The notes under the pieces: model-generated | What the model saw: only the letters and a program-made list of their open reading frames with translations | What the model was told of the DNA's origin: nothing | Database searches by the model: none | Shown: positions 1 to 6,844 of the stretch, one piece after another | Position numbering within the stretch: the stretch's first letter is position 1 | How the letters are laid out: every line of letters begins with the position of its first letter | Position numbers and translations under genes: made by a program | Assembly: GCA_964568815.1 (NCBI GenBank) | Contig: CAZMRY010000039.1 | Location: forward strand, 1 to 12,535 | Source: RGIG8700 sp964568815 | GTDB lineage: Bacteria; Bacillota; Clostridia; RGIG6154 | Direction: 5' to 3' | Length of the DNA: 12,535 nt

Positions 1-1301
1 TCGCCGGGGAAAATTGCTGTTACGATTGGGATTAAGATACCGAATGTTCCCCATGATGTACCTGTTGAGAATGAAAGTCCGCAAGCAACTAAGAAAATAA
101 TTGCAGGCAGGAAGTTTGCAAGACCTGCCGCAGCAGATTTCATAAGCATATCAACATATTCAGCAGCGCCCAAAAGTGATGTCATATTCTTAAGTGATGT
201 AGCAAATGTTAAGATTAAAATTGCAGGAACCATTGCATTAAAGCCCTTTGGAATGCTTTCCATAGCTTCTTTAAATGTAATAACTCTTCTTGCCATAAGA
301 TAAATCATTGTGAAAACAAGTGCAATAATACCGCCCCATGGGAGACCAACAGTTGCATCTGTTGCACCAAAAGCATCAACAAAGCTTGCACCTGAGAAAA
401 ATCCGCCAACATAGATAAGAGCAAGTACACAAATTATAATAAGTACCACTACAGGAAGAATAAGGTCTAAAACAATTCCCTTTGAATTTGCTTCTTCCTC
501 TTCTTCTGCATTAATCGCACCTGTTGTGAAAAGGTCGCCGTTTAAAAGAGCGTTTCTTTCGTGCTTTTTCATTGGACCGTAATCAAATTTCATTAATGTG
601 ATTGCAATAATGAATACGATTGTTAAAAGTGAGTAGAAATTGTATGGAATAGCCTTTATGAAAAGTTCAATTCCGCTGTATCCTGTGCCTTCTGTAAATT
701 CAGAAACTGCTGCCGCCCATGAAGAAATAGGTGCAATCATACAGATTGGAGCAGCTGTTGCATCAATTAAATAAGAAAGCTTTGCTCTTGAAATTTTATG
801 AGCATCAGTAACAGGTCTCATAACTGAGCCAACTGTTAAGCAGTTGAAATAGTCATCAATAAAGATAAGTACGCCAAGTGCAAATGTTGCAAGTGTTGCA
901 CCTGTTCTTGTTTTGATGTTCTTTTTTGCCCATCTTCCGAACGCAGCACTTCCGCCTGCCTTATTGATTAAGGCAACTAAAGCACCAAGAACAACGAGGA
1001 AAATAAAGATGCCTGCTGTACCTGATACAGCTGAGATAAGTCCTTCGTTTAAAACTGCATCAAATGCAGTAACAGGATTAAAGTCTGCAGCTAAGAAACC
1101 GCCGAGCAATATTCCCACAAAAAGTGAAGAATAAACCTCTTTTGTAATGAGTGCAAGGCCTATAGCAACAATTGGAGGAACAAGTGCCCAGAAGGTTGCA
1201 TAAAACCCCGATACTGCTTCTGCGTCTTCAGCAAGTCCCAACATCGGGAACAAAAGAGCGAAGATAAAAGCAAAAACAGAAGCTTTTAAATACTTTTTCA
1301 T
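1..1301 (-). CDS. NhaC-family Na+/H+ antiporter (partial, C-terminus outside window)
   Basis: An integral membrane transporter, by family an electroneutral or electrogenic Na+/H+ (or related cation or organic-acid) antiporter in the cytoplasmic membrane. I translated 433 residues from ATG 1301-1299; the reading frame is still open at base 1. The N-terminus is a hydrophobic signal-like segment (MKKYLKASVFAFIFALL), followed by many long hydrophobic stretches. The conserved NhaC-type region FIDDYFNCLTVGS lies at residues 147-159, with MRPVTDAH and the APISSWAAA segment after it. An acidic cytoplasmic loop containing EEEEE separates the two halves. The start is supported by AAGGAG 7-12 bases upstream. 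It appears monocistronic, with its own promoter and a terminator separating it from rhaB upstream. NhaC-family annotation is firm; the exact substrate cannot be read from sequence. Confidence 0.88.
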   Translation of the reverse strand, partial: MKKYLKASVFAFIFALLFPMLGLAEDAEAVSGFYATFWALVPPIVAIGLALITKEVYSSLFVGILLGGFLAADFNPVTAFDAVLNEGLISAVSGTAGIFIFLVVLGALVALINKAGGSAAFGRWAKKNIKTRTGATLATFALGVLIFIDDYFNCLTVGSVMRPVTDAHKISRAKLSYLIDATAAPICMIAPISSWAAAVSEFTEGTGYSGIELFIKAIPYNFYSLLTIVFIIAITLMKFDYGPMKKHERNALLNGDLFTTGAINAEEEEEANSKGIVLDLILPVVVLIIICVLALIYVGGFFSGASFVDAFGATDATVGLPWGGIIALVFTMIYLMARRVITFKEAMESIPKGFNAMVPAILILTFATSLKNMTSLLGAAEYVDMLMKSAAAGLANFLPAIIFLVACGLSFSTGTSWGTFGILIPIVTAIFPG

Positions 1302-1331
1302 ATAAAATCTCCTTTTCTTTTTATAACATCC

Positions 1332-1351
1332 TTGTTATATTGATATAACAA
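1332..1351. promoter_or_regulatory. Palindrome over the antiporter transcription start (possible operator)
   Basis: TTGTTATAT-TG-ATATAACAA is a perfect 9-bp inverted repeat with a 2-bp spacer. It starts at the end of the -10 box and covers the expected transcription start, the classic place for a repressor site. Further GTTATA/TATAAC half-sites lie on either side. No regulator can be assigned from the sequence. Confidence 0.4.
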
Positions 1352-1379
1352 ATATAACATACTTTTCCTGTAATTTCAA
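1351..1379 (-). promoter_or_regulatory. Sigma-A promoter of the NhaC-type antiporter gene
   Basis: On the minus strand, -35 TTGAAA (1379-1374), a 17-bp spacer and -10 TATATT (1356-1351). Transcription would start near 1344, about 40 bases upstream of the start codon. Confidence 0.65.
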
Positions 1380-1390
1380 CTATTTTCTAC

Positions 1391-1428
1391 AAAAAAAGAA
1401 TGCAGAAGGAATTTTCTGCATTCTTTTA
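1391..1428 (-). terminator. Rho-independent terminator after rhaB
   Basis: GAATGCAGAA (1398-1407) pairs with TTCTGCATTC (1414-1423), extended by AAAA/TTTT, with a 6-base loop. Read on the minus strand, the stem is followed by a run of seven T. It begins just downstream of the rhaB stop codon. Flanking A/T pairs could make it work weakly in the other direction too. Confidence 0.85.
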
Positions 1429-1430
1429 TA

Positions 1431-2897
1431 TTACTTGCAAAGATAGTTTTTATAAACTTCATATGCCTCTGCCCACTTTTCAGGCTCTTTTGGATTATAC
1501 TCTTTAACATCAAAGGAATTCTTGATAATTGTTCTTGCTTCCTTGATGTCTTTGATATCCCCTGAGCTCATAAACTGAACTGCAACATTGCCAAGCGCTG
1601 TTGCTTCGATAGGGCCTGCTGAAACATAAACATTACAAGCATCTGAACACATACTGCAAAGGAGAGGATCTTTTGTACCGCCGCCAACAATGTGAATTCC
1701 CTTGAAATCCTTGCCTGTAATATTTTTAAGATTAATAAATGAGTGCTTGTATTTAAGTGCTAAGCTTTCATAAATACATCTTACAACCTCACCGATTGTC
1801 TGAGGAACATACTGACCTGTTTTTTCGCAGTAATCCTTAATTCTCTGCGGAATGTTGCCCGGTTTACCGAATTCAGGATAATCAGGGTCAATAAAGCACT
1901 GGAATGGTTTTGACTCTAAAGCCATTTTTTCCATATCGTTAAATGAAAGCTCGTTGCCCTCTTTAATCCACTGTCTTCTTGATTCCTGAATGAGCCACAG
2001 ACCCATAATATTTGTTAAAAATCTTATTGTGTTGTTATATCCGCCTTCGTTTGTATATGAAAATTCAAGTGAATCTTCGCCAATGTGCGGTTCTTTAAGC
2101 TCTGTTCCGAAAAGTGACCATGTTCCGCAGCTGATATATACGAAATCGTCTTCAGTTGTAGGAACTGAAACAACAGCAGATGCTGTATCGTGTCCGCCAA
2201 CTGCAACAACCTTTGCAGAGTCAATTCCAAGCTCTGTGCAGATGCTGTCTGTAACATTGCCGATAACTGTTCCGGGCTTAACGATATCGCAAAGAATGTC
2301 TGTAGGAATTCCAACTGTTTCAAGAAGCTCTTTATCCCATTCTCTCTTATATGGATCAAGCATCTGTGATGTTGATGCGATTGTATATTCGCTCTTTTTA
2401 ACATCTGTTAAAAGATAGTTTAAAAGGTCAGGCATAAATAAAAACTTGTCTGCTCTCTTTAAAAGCTCTGGCTTGTATTTTGCAAGATAGAAAAGCTGAT
2501 AAAGAGTGTTAAAGTTCATTATCTGTGTGCCTGTTCTGTTATAAACCCTTTCCTTGCTTAAAATTTTAAATAATTCTTCAGGCATACCTTCTGTTCTGTC
2601 ATCTCTGTAATGAACAGGGTTATCAATCAAATCTCCGTTTGTGTCAATAAGACCAAAGTCAACACCCCATGTGTCTATTCCGATACTGTCAAAACCACCG
2701 TCAAGCTTTGCTTTAACAATACCCTGTTTAATCTGGTCAAAAAGGTACAAAATATCCCAGTAGAATGTATTTCTTACCTTAACACCATTGTTTGCAAAAC
2801 GGTGAATTTCCTTAAGGTCAATTTTCCCGTTATCAAGTGTTGCTATAATACCTCTGCCGCTTGATGCGCCAAGGTCAAATGCTAAAACTCGTTTCAT
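1431..2897 (-). CDS. rhaB: L-rhamnulokinase RhaB
   Basis: Phosphorylates L-rhamnulose to L-rhamnulose 1-phosphate with ATP, the second step of cytoplasmic rhamnose breakdown. The 488-residue protein has the FGGY-kinase layout. FDLGASSGR (7-15) is the N-terminal phosphate loop, followed by GIDTWGVDFG (73-82). GGHDTAS (234-240) carries the presumed catalytic base Asp237, and CGTWS (257-261) begins the ATP-side domain. Length matches the family. I chose the second ATG (2897). AGGAG is 8 bases upstream of it, but only 2 bases from an ATG at 2903, which would add two residues. No rhamnose isomerase, aldolase or regulator is nearby in the window, so the gene stands alone here. The promoter lies in the 32-bp repeat immediately upstream. 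Confidence 0.93.
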   Translation of the reverse strand: MKRVLAFDLGASSGRGIIATLDNGKIDLKEIHRFANNGVKVRNTFYWDILYLFDQIKQGIVKAKLDGGFDSIGIDTWGVDFGLIDTNGDLIDNPVHYRDDRTEGMPEELFKILSKERVYNRTGTQIMNFNTLYQLFYLAKYKPELLKRADKFLFMPDLLNYLLTDVKKSEYTIASTSQMLDPYKREWDKELLETVGIPTDILCDIVKPGTVIGNVTDSICTELGIDSAKVVAVGGHDTASAVVSVPTTEDDFVYISCGTWSLFGTELKEPHIGEDSLEFSYTNEGGYNNTIRFLTNIMGLWLIQESRRQWIKEGNELSFNDMEKMALESKPFQCFIDPDYPEFGKPGNIPQRIKDYCEKTGQYVPQTIGEVVRCIYESLALKYKHSFINLKNITGKDFKGIHIVGGGTKDPLLCSMCSDACNVYVSAGPIEATALGNVAVQFMSSGDIKDIKEARTIIKNSFDVKEYNPKEPEKWAEAYEVYKNYLCK

Positions 2898-2923
2898 AAT
2901 CATATCTCCTCATATGTTTTCTT

Positions 2924-2955
2924 TATTATATAATAAGAAAATAAAAAATGCAAGT
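2924..2955. repeat. 32-bp direct repeat, left copy (island boundary)
   Basis: Identical over 32 bases, in the same orientation, to 9881-9912. Identity stops sharply at both edges. The sequence begins TATTATATAATAAG and ends ATGCAAGT. It carries the rhaB promoter on the minus strand. Confidence 0.85.
2925..2953 (-). promoter_or_regulatory. rhaB promoter, contained in the left 32-bp repeat
   Basis: On the minus strand, -35 TTGCAT (2953-2948), a 17-bp spacer and -10 TATAAT (2930-2925). The expected start near 2918 gives a leader of about 20 bases with AGGAG. I see no catabolite-repression site or obvious operator. Confidence 0.7.
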
Positions 2956-2976
2956 GTGTATGCCAACAAATAATAA

Positions 2977-2997
2977 GAGAGCGGAAAAACCGCTCTC
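2977..2997 (-). terminator. Possible terminator of the protease operon
   Basis: GAGAGCGG (2977-2984) and CCGCTCTC (2990-2997) form a perfect 8-bp stem with a 5-base loop. On the minus strand it is followed by TTATTATTTG, an imperfect T tract. It lies downstream of the YbjN-like gene and before rhaB. Confidence 0.5.
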
Positions 2998-3011
2998 AAA
3001 ATCATTAAACA

Positions 3012-3038
3012 AACACAACAGAACCGTCCCCTTGTGTT
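3012..3038 (-). repeat. REP-like 27-bp repeat, left copy
   Basis: The 27 bases are the exact reverse complement of 9291-9317. The core is AGAACCGTCCCC, flanked by a 7-bp inverted pair AACACAA/TTGTGTT. From memory, ACAAGGGGACGGTTCTG-type sequences recur in many clostridial genomes and resemble REP elements moved by Y1 (RAYT) transposases. No such transposase is present here. Confidence 0.6.
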
Positions 3039-3134
3039 TAATTAGAAAATATCCTAATGAATAAAACCAACCGCTTGTTTTTTTAAAAATTTCTTTCGTT
3101 CATCTTTTGCTTGCTCACTTTCCAAAATTGTTTT

Positions 3135-3644
3135 TTACATTATGTTATATTTTTCATCAGCGTCGCGATTAGGTATATCATTTGCTATAACCTTTTGAAA
3201 TACTTCTCGATCTACCTTTCTGCCTTCGGCGATATCGTACAAAAAATCCCCAAATATTTTCACAAGATGTACACCCTCGTGTAGGCTTCGGGATATAATT
3301 TCATCAGTAAGTGCAATATCCTTACAGTCAACACAACACTTGCAGTAAATTTCTTTTTTCTCTAAATTAAATGCAAACTTTGTATAATCAAGATGTTCAT
3401 TTATTTCATTTATGTAATTAAGCATAGTTTCGAAATTCTCATCTTCTATTTTTAAATCCAAAACCGAAATAACATGAAATAATGTCTCTTCTACAAAAAC
3501 CATACAATACACGCTCTTGATTTTACAATCGGGAATAAAATTATACGAAAAAACACCCTTTTCATTATTAAAGTGATAACAATCTTTATTGATTCTTTTA
3601 GACATGAAGTTTTTTATTGAATCAGCAATTTCCTTTGAATACAT
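3135..3644 (-). CDS. YbjN-like protein, last gene of the protease operon
   Basis: A soluble 169-residue protein without membrane segments or signal peptide. Its alternating strands and helices, and a central LEKKEIYCKCCVDC strand region (94-107) followed by an amphipathic helix, resemble the YbjN / type III secretion chaperone-like fold. This is an impression from pattern, not a motif match. The ATG at 3644 is preferred because AAGGG sits at the correct distance; a GTG at 3653 is nearly on top of it. The upstream membrane-protein gene ends at 3650, so the pair is probably translationally coupled. The frame continues after the TAA (3137-3135) for another 26 charged, coding-like codons to a TAG at 3056-3054, suggesting a recent nonsense mutation or readthrough. 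No function can be assigned. Confidence 0.7.
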   Translation of the reverse strand: MYSKEIADSIKNFMSKRINKDCYHFNNEKGVFSYNFIPDCKIKSVYCMVFVEETLFHVISVLDLKIEDENFETMLNYINEINEHLDYTKFAFNLEKKEIYCKCCVDCKDIALTDEIISRSLHEGVHLVKIFGDFLYDIAEGRKVDREVFQKVIANDIPNRDADEKYNIM

Positions 3645-3649
3645 AATAA

Positions 3650-3898
3650 TCACCCTTTCTTTTTAAACCTTTGTTTGATATTGGTCCACTTTTTGTCCGA
3701 CCACCAATAAAGCAGGAAGAAGAACAAGATAAACAAACAAACTGCTATTGTTGCAATATTGATAACTATTACAAGTCCGATATGAAGCCACGGCACAGTT
3801 ACCATGTTGGTAGCACACAAAAGCAATGCTCTTGCAAGAAAAGTGATACCTACCCCAATAAGGTCTAACATCATATAAAATCTAACTTTCTTACTCAT
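3650..3898 (-). CDS. Small two-helix membrane protein
   Basis: An 82-residue protein with two predicted membrane segments, at about residues 8-28 and 37-65. The second ends in FFLLYWW, followed by a strongly basic tail (DKKWTNIKQRFKKKG) that should stay in the cytoplasm. No family recognised. AAAGGAG with 6 bases before the ATG supports the start. It is the third gene of the four-gene minus-strand operon: a 16-base gap separates it from the gene before it, and it almost touches the gene after it. In this setting it could anchor or be a substrate of the soluble AAA+ protease; that is inference from position only. Confidence 0.75.
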   Translation of the reverse strand: MSKKVRFYMMLDLIGVGITFLARALLLCATNMVTVPWLHIGLVIVINIATIAVCLFILFFFLLYWWSDKKWTNIKQRFKKKG

Positions 3899-3914
3899 AA
3901 CATGCTCCTTTGAT

Positions 3915-4262
3915 TTATGCTACACTTGCAAATGCATATAGTTCATTTGGCACAAACACAACACATAGGCTTTCGCATTGCGACTCTTCTGATTCTATGC
4001 CGTAATCATTTCTCAAATCAAACTTTGCCAATTCAATTGCCTTTGCAACATGCCGTACCGAATATAAATGTTCCGGCAATACATATCTTAAATCATCTTC
4101 TGTGAGAGTGTATGGATTACAAAACTCCTGGCTTTGGTGTGATAATTCCTCAAGTCTAAGTTTTAAATCATCAAGTCTCATCAGTAATTGGCTTTCGGGG
4201 GATGGATAAGTTAAATCGTCATCATAGCTCATAGATGCAGATAATTGTGAAAAATATCCCAT
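3915..4262 (-). CDS. Hypothetical 115-aa soluble protein
   Basis: No family recognised. The protein starts MGYFSQLSASMSYDDD. It has a predicted helical region with leucine spacing (RLDDLKLRLEELSHQ) at about residues 29-43, then a mixed region with a hydrophobic strand (SLCVVFVP) near the C-terminus. The start at 4262 is chosen because AAGGTG lies 5 bases upstream. An earlier in-frame ATG at 4298 would overlap the end of the protease gene and has no good ribosome binding site. It is second in the operon, directly after the AAA+ protease, so it may be an adaptor or regulator of it. This is a guess from gene order. Confidence 0.7.
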   Translation of the reverse strand: MGYFSQLSASMSYDDDLTYPSPESQLLMRLDDLKLRLEELSHQSQEFCNPYTLTEDDLRYVLPEHLYSVRHVAKAIELAKFDLRNDYGIESEESQCESLCVVFVPNELYAFASVA

Positions 4263-4284
4263 AAAATCACCTTCTCTTTCTATA

Positions 4285-5520
4285 TTAAACCGCAACATCT
4301 GTTATAGTTAGTGTATCCTTTAATGCTTTTATATCGGAATGCAGCAGATATTTTTTCTCCAGTAACAGATCAGTTGCTTTTTCAAGGAAGTCTCGGTTTT
4401 TGAGCAGAATATCTCTTGCTTTGAACAAACATTTTTCCATTTCTGCGTGAACAACCGCTTCATTCCTTGCTTTCATGCTTTCAGACATCCCAATACCAAA
4501 CGAATCAACATCTATCATTCCAATGCCACAAGTTCCGCTATCATTCATGCTTAATCGAAGCTTACGAAAAGCTTTGCGAATATCCGCTTGGCATCCGCTT
4601 GCACAGGTTTCGGCATAATATAGTTCAACAGCGGCTTTCCCACCAAGCGAAACTATAACCTCATACAATCTCCTTGGAAGGTCCTTGCATCTCCGTGTAA
4701 AGCCGTCTTCTGTTCTGGCTGAAACCAACCCCACACTATCAGGGCAAAGTATTTCATTTATAACAAGATGTCCCGCCTCGTGAAGTGCAGTTTTTCGCAA
4801 TTCTTCTTTAGAACCCAAGGTACAACTATCAGGTGACACATATTCGTGTCTCAAACACACTTCCGCTAAATCTTTCATACCAATTTCTTTGCGACCTGAA
4901 AATGCTGCATTTATTGCCGCCTCATTCACGATTGCTTTAACATCTGCACAAGAGCAATCTGCACACATCATAGTAAGATCTTCATAATTGATACTATCCG
5001 TTTTTTTGTCTTTCAAAAAATACTCAAAAAGTTGACCTCGTTCTTGCATAGTGGGTAAACATACTGCTATTTTTCTATCAAAACGTCCGGTGCGGAAAAG
5101 GGAGCCGGGGATTTTATCAATGTCTTTAGCAGTAGCTATCACAACTACATCCAAATCAGTAATACTGTCAAGCTCTACCTGCAACATATTGTGAATTGGT
5201 TCAGTAAAATCGTCAAGATCATCCAAAAGAACAACCGCAGGTGCATTTGCCCTTACTTCTTCAAAAAAGTCAGAAAAGTTTTCTGCAAATTTATAGAAAT
5301 CATACGACTTATCTACCAGGTAGCTGTTCACTCCGCATTCTTCAGCAAAACATTCGGCAAGTGTTGTTTTTCCAACACCCTCATTACCGCAAATGAGAAC
5401 TCCGTTCAGTAGTCTTGCGCCCACTTCCTCATACTTTTCTTTATTTTGAAACATATCAGCAATTTGCATAAGCTCATCTTTTATAGTTTCATAACCAATA
5501 ATTTTGTCAAATGTACTCAT
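4285..5520 (-). CDS. Soluble FtsH-like AAA+ ATPase with M41 zinc-protease domain
   Basis: A 411-residue ATP-dependent protease-like protein. Its AAA+ module has Walker A GNEGVGKT (45-52), Walker B VVLLDD (96-101) and the second region of homology RTGRFDR (143-149) with arginine fingers. The C-terminal peptidase module carries the zinc-binding HEAGH (247-251). Asp313, in CASGCQADIRKA, fits the third metal ligand of FtsH. Two differences from housekeeping FtsH (about 600-650 aa) stand out. The N-terminal membrane helices and periplasmic domain are missing, so it should be cytosolic. The Walker B glutamate is aspartate (LLDD where FtsH has IDE), which could slow ATP hydrolysis. The start has AAGGAG 8 bases upstream. 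It leads a four-gene operon and shares a promoter motif with the WYL regulator gene. Protease activity is likely but not certain. Confidence 0.85.
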   Translation of the reverse strand: MSTFDKIIGYETIKDELMQIADMFQNKEKYEEVGARLLNGVLICGNEGVGKTTLAECFAEECGVNSYLVDKSYDFYKFAENFSDFFEEVRANAPAVVLLDDLDDFTEPIHNMLQVELDSITDLDVVVIATAKDIDKIPGSLFRTGRFDRKIAVCLPTMQERGQLFEYFLKDKKTDSINYEDLTMMCADCSCADVKAIVNEAAINAAFSGRKEIGMKDLAEVCLRHEYVSPDSCTLGSKEELRKTALHEAGHLVINEILCPDSVGLVSARTEDGFTRRCKDLPRRLYEVIVSLGGKAAVELYYAETCASGCQADIRKAFRKLRLSMNDSGTCGIGMIDVDSFGIGMSESMKARNEAVVHAEMEKCLFKARDILLKNRDFLEKATDLLLEKKYLLHSDIKALKDTLTITDVAV

Positions 5521-5559
5521 AATAAACGCTCCTTTTTAAATATTTTATCATCTATTGTA

Positions 5560-5600
5560 ATTACATTATAAAACAGCAGAGGGACATATAGTGGGACCAC
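5560..5600 (-). promoter_or_regulatory. Promoter region of the protease operon with shared 20-bp motif
   Basis: The minus strand of 5576-5595 differs by one base from the minus strand of 6797-6816 (core CTATATGTCCCTCTGC). Aligned on this motif, TGTAAT (5565-5560) falls where the WYL promoter has its -10. A perfect TATAAT (5570-5565) is also present but has no -35 at normal spacing. On the plus strand GGGAC occurs twice, 12 bases apart (5581-5585, 5593-5597). The likely role is regulator binding over the -35 region. Confidence 0.55.
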
Positions 5601-5616
5601 AAAAACTTTTTTGCAC

Positions 5617-5655
5617 AAAAAAACAATATCCCAAATCAATGAGATATTGCTTTTT
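5617..5655 (-). terminator. Rho-independent terminator after the WYL gene
   Basis: CAATATC (5624-5630) pairs with GATATTG (5643-5649) around a 12-base loop, extended by a G-U pair and five A-T pairs in minus-strand RNA. A run of T follows on the minus strand. It separates the WYL unit from the protease operon, so the latter needs its own promoter. Confidence 0.75.
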
Positions 5656-5669
5656 AATAATTATTTCGG

Positions 5670-6647
5670 TTATTGATAGATGCCCTGAATCTTCGTTATC
5701 AGCTCTTTGATTTCGTCACGAAGTTCTATTGGTTTTAACAACTCCAGTTTGTCCGCCTGAGATAAAATCCACGGCTTGATGCCTCTGCCAAACACTTCGG
5801 CTCTTATCAGATATTCGTCATCCTTTTGTGCAACAACTTCCGCAGTAGGAAGTCTGTCAAGAATTGATTCTACCGACTCACCAAAATATTTGAACTCAAT
5901 TCTCAGTAAGTCTCCGCCGTACATAAACTGCACTCTCTTGCGGAATTCACCTTCTTCAAAACGGTTGCTGTATGGAACCTTAAATGTTTCGCTGAGCACC
6001 TCAAAGCTTGTAAGTCTGTCAATTCTATAGATAGTAGGATTTTTTGTTTCCTTTTCAGGAATATATGCCGCAAGATAAAAATAGAAATCCGAAAACATAA
6101 TACCAACCGGCTCCACAATTCGTTCCTGATGCTTTGGCTCGGTTAATCTTTCATAAGCAATTTTTATCTTCTTGAGCCCTTTGATTGCCTCACTTAATTG
6201 CCACAGAGTATCCACAAGCTGTTTTTTATGCCTCGGCTCGCAGTAATGATATTTTTCGTTGGCAACCATATCCTTAATGTGAGAAACATCCGCATCATAA
6301 GCACAACGATCAATCATTTTTTCGATAATGGGCATAAACTCTTTTTTAGAAAATGCCCTACTTTCAAGTACAACCTTGCAAAGTGCAAAAATTTCTTTTG
6401 AAGTCAGCTTGTCGCATCCAACAATACGATAGTTGTCTTTTGCACGGTCATATTGAACTTCTCTTATGCTTCCGTCTGCCGCAGCCTTTTCGGAGAGAAA
6501 GTTACGAATATCATCAATGTCGCGCTTAATGGTTTTTGTGCTGACGCCAAAATATTCCGCTGCAGATTTCACATTTAGTCCTGCACCTTCAATAAGATTG
6601 TTGTATATAGCAAGAATTCTGTCATGCCTTCCGCCTATGTAGTTCAT
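5670..6647 (-). CDS. WYL-domain transcriptional regulator
   Basis: A 325-residue DNA-binding regulator of the HTH-WYL-WCX type. The winged helix-turn-helix is at residues 24-50, with SAAEYFGVSTKTIKRDIDDI as its core (28-47). The WYL domain spans about 160-220. Its signature tripeptide reads FYL (190-192), and the ligand-contacting arginines are probably Arg208 and Arg211 in IYRIDRL. The C-terminal WCX-like region runs from about 245 to 306. AAGGAG lies 7 bases before the ATG. WYL regulators control DNA-damage, phage-defence and mobile-element genes by sensing nucleic acid or nucleotide ligands. Here it lies between two promoters carrying the same 20-bp motif, one its own, so autoregulation and control of the protease operon are plausible. 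Confidence 0.87.
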   Translation of the reverse strand: MNYIGGRHDRILAIYNNLIEGAGLNVKSAAEYFGVSTKTIKRDIDDIRNFLSEKAAADGSIREVQYDRAKDNYRIVGCDKLTSKEIFALCKVVLESRAFSKKEFMPIIEKMIDRCAYDADVSHIKDMVANEKYHYCEPRHKKQLVDTLWQLSEAIKGLKKIKIAYERLTEPKHQERIVEPVGIMFSDFYFYLAAYIPEKETKNPTIYRIDRLTSFEVLSETFKVPYSNRFEEGEFRKRVQFMYGGDLLRIEFKYFGESVESILDRLPTAEVVAQKDDEYLIRAEVFGRGIKPWILSQADKLELLKPIELRDEIKELITKIQGIYQ

Positions 6648-6662
6648 TCTTTTTCTCCTTTT

Positions 6663-6752
6663 CTACTTCTTGATACGGTCTCTGAATATAAACAGACCAA
6701 ATCCCGCCGCAAATACAAGATTGATTATTGTTGCAATTATAATTCTCTTCAT
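6663..6752 (-). CDS. 29-aa single-helix membrane microprotein
   Basis: A short ORF of 29 codons that I translated by hand. It has a basic start (MKRIII), a hydrophobic stretch through ATIINLVFAAGFGLFIF, then a charged end (RDRIKK) and a TAG stop. One membrane helix is expected, with positive residues on both sides. A good ribosome binding site, GGAGG, lies 8 bases before the ATG. Its stop is 15 bases from the start of the WYL gene, so both are on one transcript. It could act as a membrane-bound sensor or a modulator of the WYL protein, or simply as a leader peptide that couples translation. No family recognised. Confidence 0.6.
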   Translation of the reverse strand: MKRIIIATIINLVFAAGFGLFIFRDRIKK

Positions 6753-6780
6753 AATCCTATCCTCCAAAAATATATTGTTA

Positions 6781-6816
6781 AGTATATTTTAACAGGGCAG
6801 AGGGACATATAGCGGG
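6781..6816 (-). promoter_or_regulatory. Promoter of the microprotein-WYL unit with shared 20-bp motif
   Basis: The plus strand at 6797-6816 reads GCAGAGGGACATATAGCGGG, 19 of 20 identical to 5576-5595. On the minus strand a poor -35 (TATGTC, 6809-6804) within the motif is 17 bp from a good -10 TATACT (6786-6781). GTTAA/TTAAC forms an inverted repeat around the -10. A weak -35 inside a conserved motif fits activator control or a repressor covering the promoter. Confidence 0.55.
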
Positions 6817-6844
6817 GTGGATGTGAAATCTTTTTTTACTCATA

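Noticed and set aside
913..1134. Plus-strand 73-residue open frame at 913-1134
   Set aside because: It is antisense to the well-supported antiporter gene, whose family motifs are on the minus strand.
1990..2418. Long plus-strand open frames inside rhaB, including 2610-2864
   Set aside because: They lie antisense to a clear kinase gene, lack ribosome binding sites, and have unnatural composition.
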